From: Lachnoclostridium sp. An131
Lineage (GTDB): Bacteria > Bacillota > Clostridia > Lachnospirales > Lachnospiraceae
Direction of reading: 5' to 3'
Assembly: GCF_002160825.1 (NCBI RefSeq)
Contig: NZ_NFLI01000007.1
Location: forward strand, 62,001 to 126,000
Length of the DNA stretch: 64,000 nt
The position numbers and the translations under genes were made by a program. The notes under the pieces are model-generated. The model had not been told where the DNA came from. It ran no database searches and saw nothing but the letters and a program-made list of their open reading frames with translations. Positions 55,688-64,000 of this stretch are shown piece after piece. Each line of letters starts with the position of its first letter. Positions within the stretch are counted from its first letter, which is position 1.

Positions 55688-57556
55688 ATGTATCTGGAGC
55701 AGATCAATCAGGTAAATGATATCAAAAAGCTGGATAAAAGCGAGTGGGAGCCGCTGGCTCAGGAAATCCGGGAGTTTCTGATTGAAAAGATCAGTGTGAC
55801 CGGCGGTCATCTGGCTTCAAACCTTGGCGTTGTGGAGCTGACGATGGCTATGCATCTGGCTTTTGACTTTCCGCAGGACAAGGTGGTCTGGGATGTGGGG
55901 CATCAGTCCTACACCCACAAGCTTCTGACGGGCCGCAGGGCAGGCTTTGACGGGCTTCGGAAATACGGCGGCATGAGCGGATTCCCGAAGCGCAAGGAGA
56001 GCGACTGTGACTGCTTCGATACGGGACACAGCTCCACCTCTATCTCTGCAGGCATCGGGCTTGTGGAGGCCAGGGATCTGCTGGGCGGCAGCTACAGCGT
56101 CCTTTCTGTGATCGGGGACGGCGCCCTGACCGGAGGCATGGCCTTTGAGGCCCTCAATAACGCTTCCAGGCTGAAAAGCAATTTTATCATTGTTCTGAAC
56201 GACAATCAGATGTCTATTGCCGAGAATGTGGGCGGCATTTCCCAGTACCTGAACGGCTTACGCTCTGCAGAGGGCTACAATAATTTTAAAGAAGGGGTGC
56301 AGAACACACTCGAGAAGATCCCGGTCTACGGCGAGGGGCTTGTCCGTCAGATTAAGAGGACGAAAAGCGGCTTAAAGCAGCTGGTGATTCCCGGCATGTT
56401 TTTTGAAAACATGGGGATTACCTATCTGGGGCCGGTAGACGGGCACAACATAGAGCAGCTGATCCGCACCTTCCGGGACGCAAAAAAGATCCGCCATGCG
56501 GTTCTGGTTCATGTCTGTACCAGAAAGGGAAAGGGGTACGCTCCGGCAGAGCGGCATCCTTCCCGCTTTCATGGCGCGGAGCCCTTTGAGATCGAGACGG
56601 GACTGCCGAAGCATAAGAGGACGAAGGCCAATTATACCGATATCTTCTCTACGGTGATGCGCAAGCTCGGGGATCGGGATGAGAAGGTGGTGGCGATCAC
56701 TGCGGCCATGCCGGACGGAACAGGCCTCAAACGGTTTAAGAATATGTTTCCGGATCGTTTCTTTGATGTGGGAATCGCAGAGCAGCATGCGGTAACCTTT
56801 GCGGCCGGGCTGGCGGCCGGAGGCCTGAAGCCGGTGGTGGCAGTGTATTCCTCCTTCCTGCAGCGGGCCTACGATCAGATTCTTCACGATGTTTGCATTC
56901 AGAACCTGCATGTGGTTTTCGCGATTGACAGGGCAGGGCTTGTGGGAAGCGACGGAGAGACCCATCAGGGAATCTTTGATCTTTCTTACCTGTCCAGTAT
57001 TCCCAATATGACCGTTATGGCTCCTAAGAACAAATGGGAGCTTTCCGATATGCTGAAATTTGCAGTGGCCTTCGATGGGCCGATTGCGCTCCGCTATCCC
57101 AGAGGCGAGGCCTACGACGGCCTGAGGGAGTTCCGTGCATCTGTGGAGTACGGACGCAGCGAGGTGATTTACGAGGAAGCGGATATCGCCCTGCTGGCGG
57201 TGGGAAGCATGGTGAAGATGGCGGAGAAGGTGCGGGATATCCTGAAGGATACAGGGTATAACTGTACCTTGATAAATGCACGTTTTGTCAAGCCCATCGA
57301 CGAAGCGCTTCTGGAGGAGCTGGCAAAGACCCATAAGCTGGCCGTGACGATGGAGGAAAATGTCCGGACTGGCGGCTTTGGAGATCATGTGCTGGAATAT
57401 GTGACGGACCGTGAGCTTCCCATGCGGGTGCTGAATGTGTCTCTGCCTGACGAATATATCGAGCATGGCAATGTAGATCTCCTCTATAAAGAGGTGGGAC
57501 TTGACCCGGAACAGATTGCCAAGCGGGTGATCACCGATTATATCAGTCACATGTAA
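55688..57556 (+). CDS. dxs: 1-deoxy-D-xylulose-5-phosphate synthase
   Basis: Thiamine-diphosphate enzyme that joins pyruvate and glyceraldehyde-3-phosphate, the first step of the MEP isoprenoid pathway. The 622-residue protein has GGHLASNLGVVELTMAMH, WDVGHQSYTHKLLTGR, the ThDP-binding IGDGALTGGMAFEALNN and the transketolase-like DVGIAEQHAVTFAAGLAAGG. It starts 15 bases after ispA. A full-length, intact enzyme. Confidence 0.96.
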   Translation: MYLEQINQVNDIKKLDKSEWEPLAQEIREFLIEKISVTGGHLASNLGVVELTMAMHLAFDFPQDKVVWDVGHQSYTHKLLTGRRAGFDGLRKYGGMSGFPKRKESDCDCFDTGHSSTSISAGIGLVEARDLLGGSYSVLSVIGDGALTGGMAFEALNNASRLKSNFIIVLNDNQMSIAENVGGISQYLNGLRSAEGYNNFKEGVQNTLEKIPVYGEGLVRQIKRTKSGLKQLVIPGMFFENMGITYLGPVDGHNIEQLIRTFRDAKKIRHAVLVHVCTRKGKGYAPAERHPSRFHGAEPFEIETGLPKHKRTKANYTDIFSTVMRKLGDRDEKVVAITAAMPDGTGLKRFKNMFPDRFFDVGIAEQHAVTFAAGLAAGGLKPVVAVYSSFLQRAYDQILHDVCIQNLHVVFAIDRAGLVGSDGETHQGIFDLSYLSSIPNMTVMAPKNKWELSDMLKFAVAFDGPIALRYPRGEAYDGLREFRASVEYGRSEVIYEEADIALLAVGSMVKMAEKVRDILKDTGYNCTLINARFVKPIDEALLEELAKTHKLAVTMEENVRTGGFGDHVLEYVTDRELPMRVLNVSLPDEYIEHGNVDLLYKEVGLDPEQIAKRVITDYISHM

Positions 57557-57619
57557 GGCCGGCGTGTCAGGGCATACGGTTCTCTGTACGACGGCATAGA
57601 CAGATAAGGAGAAAATGAC

Positions 57620-58459
57620 ATGAAGAAGAGGCTGGATGTGCTTCTCGTAAGCAGGGGACTGGCGGAATCGCGGGAAAAGGCCAGGGCCGTGATCATGGAA
57701 GGAAATGTCTTTGTGAAGGGACAGCGGGAGGATAAGGCAGGCTCCATGTTCGACGAGGCCGTGCCCATTGAGATTCACGGACAGAAGCTGAAATATGTGA
57801 GCCGCGGCGGCCTGAAGCTGGAGAAGGCTGTAGCGCATTTTGACCTGAAGCTGGAAGGAAAGGTCTGTATGGATGTAGGCTCCTCCACGGGCGGATTCAC
57901 AGACTGCATGCTCCAGAACGGGGCGAAAAAGGTCTATGCCGTAGACGTGGGAACGAACCAGCTGGCCTGGAAGCTTCGCAGCGATCCACGGGTTGTCTGC
58001 ATGGAGAAGACAAACATCCGTTATCTTCTGCCAGAACAGATAGACGAGGCGCCTGAATTCGCTTCCATTGACGTGGCCTTTATCTCTCTTACGAAGGTCC
58101 TGCTTCCTGTGCGGGAGCTTCTGACGCCCTCGGGAGAGGTGGTGGCGCTTATCAAGCCTCAGTTTGAAGCGGGACGGGAGAAGGTTGGGAAAAAAGGCGT
58201 GGTCCGTGAAAAAAGCACCCACCTTGAGGTGATCCGCCAGGTTTTAACCTTTGCCTGGTCTGCGGGGTTTGATATCCTGGCGCTTGAATTTTCCCCGATT
58301 AAGGGGCCGGAGGGGAATATTGAATATCTTGCCTGGCTTAGGAAGACAGACAGGGCCGTGATGGAAGAGCTTCCTTCCTGGGACGAGGTGCGCTTAAGCC
58401 TCCCGGAAGGGCTGAACCCGGAACAGATTGTGGACGACGCGCATCAGACGCTGGATTAA
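57620..58459 (+). CDS. tlyA: TlyA family rRNA 2'-O-methyltransferase
   Basis: A 279-residue protein with an N-terminal S4 RNA-binding domain (KKRLDVLLVSRGLAESREKA, VFVKGQREDKAG), then an FtsJ-like methyltransferase (LEGKVCMDVGSSTGGFTDCM, KVYAVDVGTNQLAWKLRSD, IALLKPQF-type LIKPQFEAGREKVGKKG). It probably modifies rRNA, as TlyA does in Mycobacterium; hemolysin is an old name. Four bases before nadK, in the conserved dxs-tlyA-nadK-argR-recN order. Confidence 0.93.
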   Translation: MKKRLDVLLVSRGLAESREKARAVIMEGNVFVKGQREDKAGSMFDEAVPIEIHGQKLKYVSRGGLKLEKAVAHFDLKLEGKVCMDVGSSTGGFTDCMLQNGAKKVYAVDVGTNQLAWKLRSDPRVVCMEKTNIRYLLPEQIDEAPEFASIDVAFISLTKVLLPVRELLTPSGEVVALIKPQFEAGREKVGKKGVVREKSTHLEVIRQVLTFAWSAGFDILALEFSPIKGPEGNIEYLAWLRKTDRAVMEELPSWDEVRLSLPEGLNPEQIVDDAHQTLD

Positions 58460-58463
58460 AGGG

Positions 58464-59336
58464 ATGAATCGATTTTACATTATTACAAACAGTGAAAAGG
58501 ATAAAGAACTGAAGACCACCGGAGAGATTTATGATTACCTGAAGGCCAGAGGCTGTGAATGTGTAGTCCGGGAGTATCAGGGAAAGGCGGATCCGCCGGA
58601 TGGAAGCCATTTCCGTTATACGGACGCATCCTGGATCCCGCAGGGGACAGAGTGCATCCTGGTGCTGGGAGGCGACGGCACAATGATTCAGGCAGCCAGA
58701 GACACGGTGGACCGAAAGATTCCGCTTCTGGGAATCAACCTGGGGACACTGGGCTTCCTGGCGGAAATTGAGAAGGGCGGAATTCCGGAGGCGTTGGACA
58801 GCCTGATTCTCGATAATTTTACAATTGAGCCCAGGATGCTTCTGGAGGGCTGCGTGCAGAGGAAAAATGGTGAACCAGTGAGGGGAATTGCGTTGAATGA
58901 CATTGTGGTGAACCGGTCCGGAGCCCTGCGGGTTATCGATTATGAGATCTGCGTAAACGGAGAATTTCTGAACCGCTATTCTGCAGACGGTATTATTGTC
59001 TCGACGCCCACAGGCTCCACGGGCTATAGCCTGTCTGCCGGCGGTCCGATTGTATCCCCTATGGCGTCCATGATCGTGGTGACGCCTGTCTGTCCCCATA
59101 CGCTGACAGCCAGAAGCATCGTGCTGTCAGGCGGAGACCGGGTAACGGTTCACATTGGATCCGGCCGCAGAAATGACAGGGAACAGGCCTTTGTCACCTT
59201 TGACGGGGATGTTCTGGTGCCGGTAGAGACAGGAGACTGCGTGGATATTCAGAGGTCTGAAAAGACAGTCAATATTCTGAAGATCAGCAGAATCAGTTTT
59301 CTGGAGGTTCTGCGGAACAAGATGCGGGCGAATTAG
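58464..59336 (+). CDS. nadK: NAD kinase
   Basis: A 290-residue ATP-NAD kinase making NADP+. Seen: the GGDG motif LVLGGDGTMIQAARD, INLGTLGFLAEIE, NDIVVNRSG and the substrate-binding DGIIVSTPTGSTGYSLSAGG. ATG 58464 is preceded by AAAGGG. Sits in the conserved cluster before argR. Confidence 0.95.
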   Translation: MNRFYIITNSEKDKELKTTGEIYDYLKARGCECVVREYQGKADPPDGSHFRYTDASWIPQGTECILVLGGDGTMIQAARDTVDRKIPLLGINLGTLGFLAEIEKGGIPEALDSLILDNFTIEPRMLLEGCVQRKNGEPVRGIALNDIVVNRSGALRVIDYEICVNGEFLNRYSADGIIVSTPTGSTGYSLSAGGPIVSPMASMIVVTPVCPHTLTARSIVLSGGDRVTVHIGSGRRNDREQAFVTFDGDVLVPVETGDCVDIQRSEKTVNILKISRISFLEVLRNKMRAN

Positions 59337-59400
59337 GCGCAGCGGAGGCTGACAGGGGCAGCTTGACTGTGGCGGAAGACCAGGTAGGAGGAAGCAGACG

Positions 59401-59865
59401 ATGAAGCTTGAAAGGCATGCAAAAATCATAGAGCTGATAAACCAGTATGCCATAGAAACACAGGAGGAGCTGGCCAGCCGGCTGAACGAGGCAGGCTTTC
59501 GCGTTACTCAGGCCACGGTTTCCCGGGATATCCGGGAACTGAAGCTGACAAAAATGACGGTGGACGGCCGGCAGCGCTATGTGATTGTTCCCGGTCCAGG
59601 CGGCCAGATGGGAGATAAATATATTGGAATTCTGCGGGAAGGCTTTCTGTCCATGGATATGGCACAGAATATTCTGGTGGTTAAGACCGTATCCGGCATG
59701 GCCATGGCTGTAGCAGCAGCGCTGGATGCCCTGAATTGGCAGGAGGTCGTGGGATGTATCGCCGGAGACGATACGGTATTCTGTGCGGTCCGGACAGCGG
59801 ATGACGCTATGCTGGTGATGGAGAAGCTCCGCAGAGCCTTAAACGGCGGAGGAAAAAGGAATTAG
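59401..59865 (+). CDS. argR: Arginine repressor ArgR
   Basis: A 154-residue regulator of arginine metabolism. The N-terminal winged helix has RHAKIIELINQYAIETQEEL and VTQATVSRDIRELKLTKM; the C-terminal hexamerisation domain has GTLDALNWQEVVG-like ALDALNWQEVVGCIAGDDTV. ATG 59401 follows GGAGGAAGCAGAC. It precedes recN directly, as in Bacillus (ahrC-recN). Target ARG boxes were not searched for. Confidence 0.94.
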   Translation: MKLERHAKIIELINQYAIETQEELASRLNEAGFRVTQATVSRDIRELKLTKMTVDGRQRYVIVPGPGGQMGDKYIGILREGFLSMDMAQNILVVKTVSGMAMAVAAALDALNWQEVVGCIAGDDTVFCAVRTADDAMLVMEKLRRALNGGGKRN

Positions 59866-59867
59866 GT

Positions 59868-61553
59868 ATGTTGACACATCTGCATGTGAAAAATCTGGCC
59901 CTGATTCGTGAGGCCGAGATTGATTTTACAGAAGGCTTGAATATTCTGACAGGAGAAACGGGAGCAGGAAAGTCGATTGTCATCGGCTCCGTCAGTCTGG
60001 CTCTTGGCGGGAAGGCACCGCGGGAAATGGTGCGTCCGGGAGCTGAATATGGGCTGGCAGAGCTGGTCTTCCTTGTGAACCGCGGGAAACAAAAGGAGAA
60101 GCTTCTGGAGCTGGGAATTGTGCCGGAGGAGGATCAGGTCATTATTTCCAGAAAAATATCAGATGGAAGAAGCATAAATAAGATAAACGGAGAAACCGTA
60201 ACCTTAAGCCAGCTGAAGGAAGCAGCTTCCCTGCTGATTGATATCCACGGTCAGCATGAGCATCAGTCGCTTCTCCAGAAAAAAAAGCATCTGGAGATAC
60301 TGGACGAGTTTGCAAAAGAGGAGCTGGCTCCGGTGAAGGAGAGCCTTGCCGGGGAATACCGGAGCTGGAAAGAACTGAAAAAACAGCTGTCCGAAGCGCA
60401 GATGGACGAGGAAAGCCGTCTGCGGGAAATATCCCTTCTGGAATTTGAGACGGGCGAGATCGAGAGGGCAGAGCTTTCAGAGGGAGAGGATGAGGAGCTC
60501 GAGCGGCGTTACCGTCGGATGACCAATGCGAGAAGGCTGCTGGAAGCTGCGGGAAATGCCTATGCTTTGACCGGGTATGAGGAGGAAACGGGAGCCGGAG
60601 CTGTCATTGGACGGGCTATCCGTGAGCTGCAGAGCGTGCTTTCCTTTGATGAGGAGCTGTCTGCGCTTGCGTCCCAGCTTTCGGATGTGGATGGCCTTCT
60701 GAACGATTTTAACAGGGAGCTTTCTGATTATCTTTCTTCGCTGGAGTTTGACGAGGAGCAGTTTGCCGAGACCGAGGAGAGGCTGAATCTTCTGAATTAT
60801 CTGAAATCCAGATACGGACATACAGTAGAAGAGATTCTTGCCTATCAGCAGAAGCAGGCAGAGCGCCTGGCCACACTGCAGGATTACGACAGGTATCTTA
60901 AGGAGCTTCAGGAGAGGCTTGAACAGTCAGAGAAAAGGCTGCAGGAGCTGTGTGGGGAAGCTACGGAGATACGGAGGGCTTATGCGGAGAAGCTTTGTGA
61001 AAAAATAAAAGAGCATCTGATTGATCTGAATTTTCTGAATGTGGAATTTGAGATGAGCTTTGAGGAGCTTCCTGAATTCACAGCGCAGGGGAAGGATTCT
61101 GCTGAATTTCTGATTTCCACAAATCCGGGCGAGCCCTTACGTCCTTTGATGAAAATCGCTTCAGGAGGTGAGCTGTCCCGCATCATGCTGGCGATCAAGA
61201 CCGTGCTGGCAGACAGAGATGAGATAGACACGGTGATTTTCGATGAGATTGATGTGGGAATCAGCGGACGGACTGCTCAGAGGGTTTCGGAAAAGATGAT
61301 GCTGATTGGACGGACCAGGCAGGTCATCTGCATTACGCACCTGGCGCAGATTGCGGCGATGGCGGACAGCCATTACCGGATTGAGAAGCAGGTGGAGGAA
61401 GGAGAGACGCGCACGCAGATACGGAGGCTTTCCGAGGAGGAAAGCGTTCAGGAGCTGGCCAGGATTCTGGGAGGCGCTGAAATTACAGACATTGTCGTAA
61501 AAAACGCAGCAGAAATGCGAAAGCTCGCACAGGCCGCCAAACAAAGCAGGTGA
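59868..61553 (+). CDS. recN: DNA repair protein RecN
   Basis: An SMC-like ATPase of double-strand break repair, 561 residues. Seen: the Walker A GETGAGKSIVIGSVSLALGG, Q-loop region HGQHEHQSLL, a central coiled coil with acidic heptads, the signature ASGGELSRIMLAIKTVLADR, Walker B VIFDEIDVGISGRTAQRV and ICITHLAQIAAMAD. It starts 2 bases after argR. A terminator follows. Confidence 0.95.
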   Translation: MLTHLHVKNLALIREAEIDFTEGLNILTGETGAGKSIVIGSVSLALGGKAPREMVRPGAEYGLAELVFLVNRGKQKEKLLELGIVPEEDQVIISRKISDGRSINKINGETVTLSQLKEAASLLIDIHGQHEHQSLLQKKKHLEILDEFAKEELAPVKESLAGEYRSWKELKKQLSEAQMDEESRLREISLLEFETGEIERAELSEGEDEELERRYRRMTNARRLLEAAGNAYALTGYEEETGAGAVIGRAIRELQSVLSFDEELSALASQLSDVDGLLNDFNRELSDYLSSLEFDEEQFAETEERLNLLNYLKSRYGHTVEEILAYQQKQAERLATLQDYDRYLKELQERLEQSEKRLQELCGEATEIRRAYAEKLCEKIKEHLIDLNFLNVEFEMSFEELPEFTAQGKDSAEFLISTNPGEPLRPLMKIASGGELSRIMLAIKTVLADRDEIDTVIFDEIDVGISGRTAQRVSEKMMLIGRTRQVICITHLAQIAAMADSHYRIEKQVEEGETRTQIRRLSEEESVQELARILGGAEITDIVVKNAAEMRKLAQAAKQSR

Positions 61554-61638
61554 CAGGACTGCTCAGGCACAGCTGGAAAAGCATAAGCAGTGACAAAATG
61601 TGCCAGGTTGCCTGGCAGCTATCTTTCACATACTAGAA

Positions 61639-61670
61639 GAGGGTGCAAAAGTCTTTGCATCCTCCTTTTT
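61639..61670 (+). terminator. Terminator after recN
   Basis: GAGGGTGCAAA (61639-61649) and TTTGCATCCTC (61654-61664), one G-U pair, 4-base loop, followed by CTTTTT. Confidence 0.85.
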
Positions 61671-61775
61671 GATCTCAGGATTGCCTGGGCGCGGAGTATC
61701 CGGACTGCTGTACGCACGCAGCAGCAGGCAGCGCGATTTCGGAAAGGAGATCTTAAATGCAGAGGATGTGAAAGA

Positions 61776-62999
61776 ATGGATATCAGAAAAAAATACCGTC
61801 TTTTTCTGCTGGGTATCCTGTTTTTTTGCCTGGCGGGCCTGGGTGTTTTGAATTATGTACAGCTTCGGGAGCGCATTCCCGATTCCTATACCCAGACTAA
61901 GGGAGGTCCTGGGCCGGAACGGGTCAGCCCGCTTGTGTCAGAAGAGATAAAAGCGGATATGGCGGAAGCCTCGGCCAACGCCTTTGCTTCCAGCGGCTAT
62001 ACCATTTCATACCGATATCTGGGAATTATTCCGATGAAGGAAACAAGGGTGGAGGTACGGGATCCTGTCTACGTGGTTCCGGGTGGAATTCCCATAGGCA
62101 TTTATCTGGAAACAGAGGGAATTCTGATCATCGGAACAGGCGAGGTAACCGGAATGGATGGGCTGAATCACGAGCCGGCTCTGCGCATTGTGCAGGGTGG
62201 AGATTATATTCATGCAGTAAACGGGCAGAAGGTTACAGAGAAAGAGGAGCTGATCGCGGCTGTCAACGCCTGCGGCGGAGAACAGGTGGTGCTGGATTTG
62301 GTGAGGAACGGGGAAGAGATTCAGGTGGAGCTTGACGCCGTTCAGACGGATGAGGACGAATATAAGCTGGGAATCTGGGTCAGAGACAATACGCAGGGAA
62401 TCGGAACCCTGACCTTTCTGACAGAGGAAGGACGCTTTGGAGCTCTGGGACATGGGATCAATGATGTGGATACCGGAACCCTTTTAAAGCCTTCGGAGGG
62501 ACGGCTTTATGATACCACGATCGTAAACATACACAAAGGAGAGTCAGGCGCTCCGGGAGAGCTTTCAGGCCTGATCCGTTACCGGGACAGCTTTGTCTGC
62601 GGTACCATTGCGGAGAATACAGAGGCGGGAATCTTTGGAACCGCAAACGCGCATCTTGTCGAAGAAATGGGGGCGGAAGCGCTCCAGGTGGGCTACAAGC
62701 AGGAAATTGAGACGGGAGAGGCATGGATTCGAAGCTCTGTAAGCGGGGAGCGTAAGGATTACAGGGTAGAGATTGTAAAAGTGAATCGTAACGAGAAGGA
62801 TGTAAATAAAGGGATTATTCTGGAAGTCACAGATCCGGAGCTTTTGAGCCTCACAGGCGGAATCGTCCAGGGAATGAGCGGGAGCCCTATTATTCAGAAC
62901 GGAAAAATTGTCGGCGCTGTAACCCATGTGTTCGTACAGGATTCAGCAAAAGGCTTCGGAATTTTTCTGGAAAATATGCTTGAGCATGTAGAAAATTAG
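61776..62999 (+). CDS. spoIVB: SpoIVB serine peptidase
   Basis: A 407-residue forespore-secreted serine protease that, in Bacillus, signals across the spore membranes to activate pro-SigK processing. Seen: an N-terminal membrane anchor (residues 8-28), a PDZ domain (GGDYIHAVNGQKVTEKEEL) and the S55 peptidase core with H226 in GHGINDVDTG and catalytic S370 in QGMSGSPIIQNGKI. I chose ATG 61776 with GAGGATGTG upstream; the frame opens earlier but crosses the terminator. Since SigK here has no pro-sequence, SpoIVB may serve other targets, for example SpoIIQ, a known SpoIVB substrate in Bacillus. Confidence 0.94.
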   Translation: MDIRKKYRLFLLGILFFCLAGLGVLNYVQLRERIPDSYTQTKGGPGPERVSPLVSEEIKADMAEASANAFASSGYTISYRYLGIIPMKETRVEVRDPVYVVPGGIPIGIYLETEGILIIGTGEVTGMDGLNHEPALRIVQGGDYIHAVNGQKVTEKEELIAAVNACGGEQVVLDLVRNGEEIQVELDAVQTDEDEYKLGIWVRDNTQGIGTLTFLTEEGRFGALGHGINDVDTGTLLKPSEGRLYDTTIVNIHKGESGAPGELSGLIRYRDSFVCGTIAENTEAGIFGTANAHLVEEMGAEALQVGYKQEIETGEAWIRSSVSGERKDYRVEIVKVNRNEKDVNKGIILEVTDPELLSLTGGIVQGMSGSPIIQNGKIVGAVTHVFVQDSAKGFGIFLENMLEHVEN

Positions 63000-63006
63000 C
63001 AGCGGA

Positions 63007-63083
63007 TGTCGAAACCTGTCCTGTGCTGTCCTAAAAAGAAGGACGATAGGGAATTGAAAGAAAAACGTGTTTTTCGCTATAAT
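63007..63083 (+). promoter_or_regulatory. spo0A promoter region with a 0A box
   Basis: TGTCGAA (63007-63013) is a perfect match to the 0A box (TGNCGAA). A promoter follows: TTGAAA (63054-63059), 18-base spacer, TATAAT (63078-63083). This suggests autoregulation, but a single 7-base site can occur by chance. Confidence 0.5.
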
Positions 63084-63170
63084 AATCAGGTAGCCGGGAT
63101 GGCAGGAGCAAAAGGGCTTTGCCATACGGGAGAGGATGTGCTTGAGAGATCTTATTTTGGGGAGGTTAGT

Positions 63171-63971
63171 ATGGAAAAACTGAATGTAGCGATTGCAGAT
63201 GATAATGAAAGAATTGTGGAGATGCTGAATGCTCTGATCCGTACGGAAAACGACATGGAGATTGTGGGGACAGCCGGAAACGGTGAGGACGCGGTGGAGA
63301 TGATCAAAAAGAGTGCTCCGGATGTCGTCCTTCTGGATTTGATTATGCCGAAGATGGATGGGCTGGGTGTGCTGGAAAAGCTGAAGAATGATACGTCTTT
63401 AAAGAAGATGCCGGCTGTGATTGTGCTTTCTGCCATTGGACAGGAGGCTGTGACAGAGGATGCGTTTGCTCTCGGAGCAAATTATTATATTATGAAGCCC
63501 TTTAACAATGAAATGCTGCTGGGAAGACTCCGGAGCTTCCGGAACCGGGGCGAGAAGGTTCTTTCTCCGGCACATGCTGCTCCGGCAGAGAGACAGCGCC
63601 TGACCGGGGAGAGAGATCTGGAGACGGATGTTACGAACATGATCCATGAGGTCGGTGTGCCGGCCCACATCAAAGGATACCAATATCTGAGAGATGCAAT
63701 TATGATGTCTGTGGAGGATATGGAAATGCTGAACTCCATTACCAAGGTTCTTTATCCTACCATAGCGAAAAATCATCAGACCACGCCCAGCCGTGTGGAG
63801 AGGGCGATCCGCCATGCCATCGAGGTGGCCTGGAGCCGGGGAAAGATGGATACGATAGACGAGCTTTTCGGTTACACGGTGAGCAACGGAAAGGGAAAGC
63901 CGACAAACTCCGAGTTTATCGCGCTGATAGCGGATCGGATCCGGCTGGAATATAAGGCGAAGGTATCATAG
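63171..63971 (+). CDS. spo0A: Sporulation master regulator Spo0A
   Basis: A 266-residue response regulator. The receiver domain has D10, D11 and phospho-acceptor D56 ([13 protein letters not shown]). The DNA-binding effector domain includes [40 protein letters not shown] and [20 protein letters not shown] 63171 follows GGGGAGGTT; the upstream frame is not used. Phosphorylation by sensor kinases outside the window would start sporulation. The last 29 bases of the window show nothing. Confidence 0.97.
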   Translation: MEKLNVAIADDNERIVEMLNALIRTENDMEIVGTAGNGEDAVEMIKKSAPDVVLLDLIMPKMDGLGVLEKLKNDTSLKKMPAVIVLSAIGQEAVTEDAFALGANYYIMKPFNNEMLLGRLRSFRNRGEKVLSPAHAAPAERQRLTGERDLETDVTNMIHEVGVPAHIKGYQYLRDAIMMSVEDMEMLNSITKVLYPTIAKNHQTTPSRVERAIRHAIEVAWSRGKMDTIDELFGYTVSNGKGKPTNSEFIALIADRIRLEYKAKVS

Positions 63972-64000
63972 GAAGGCGGAGAACAGTTCAGCCATACAAA

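Noticed and set aside
56372-58222. Long minus-strand ORF (616 codons) across dxs and tlyA
   Set aside because: It crosses two well-supported genes on the opposite strand and its sequence has no family features.

Overview
The window is a compact, mostly plus-strand chromosome segment from an endospore-forming Firmicute, most likely a Lachnospiraceae-type Clostridia. Evidence: Spo0A, SpoIVB and a SigK without pro-sequence; CodY; a CIRCE-controlled groESL; IreB; RNase J; and the gene orders dnaG-rpoD-trmK-nif3 and asp23-nusB-xseA-xseB-ispA-dxs-tlyA-nadK-argR-recN-spoIVB-spo0A. No rRNA, tRNA, CRISPR array or insertion sequence was seen. Genus and species cannot be fixed from the sequence alone.

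Layout: 1-3200 holds the smc tail, ftsY and a threonine dehydratase. 3200-5100 holds a tyrosine recombinase whose stop codon lies inside one of two inverted recombination sites. These sites flank about 205 bp carrying a promoter that now faces away from a downstream lipoprotein gene, so this is a candidate phase-variation switch. 5100-7900 has a Mn riboswitch with mntP, a DUF6688-like membrane protein and a minus-strand HPr-like gene behind a palindromic operator. 7900-15600 is housekeeping: mtaB, ireB-ruvX-DUF1292-fur-rnjA, an MltG-like fragment, trmR, a U32 protein and sigK. 15560-15880 is a long imperfect inverted repeat plus an exact 54-bp partial copy.

16000-26300 has comM(yifB)-dprA-topA, codY, groESL, a pair of modular structured repeats, and guaB. 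26400-29700 has a membrane protein and then an ECF sigma factor, a membrane-anchored putative anti-sigma factor and a DUF4349 lipoprotein. 29800-32430 has a GH13 debranching-like protein that has lost catalytic aspartates, and a DUF5662 protein. 32500-39760 has dgt, dnaG, rpoD, trmK, nif3 and a TGS-type nucleoside kinase.

39790-41600 is an AT-rich HindIII-like restriction-modification pair that looks horizontally acquired. 41660-43400 has an HD protein, a DUF6483-like protein and a coiled-coil protein encoded by a 21/42-bp minisatellite. 43500-48200 is a sucrose operon (LacI regulator, GH32 hydrolase, PTS EIIBCA) with an 18-bp palindromic operator. 48300-50600 has a small alarmone synthetase, small minus-strand ORF candidates and an AraC regulator. 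50600 to the end has prfC and then the conserved nusB-to-spo0A cluster, ending 29 bases past spo0A.

The parts most worth following up are the invertible promoter segment, the structured repeats after groEL, the GH13 pseudoenzyme, the hairpin covering the sigK start, and the small ORFs near 49.3 kb.
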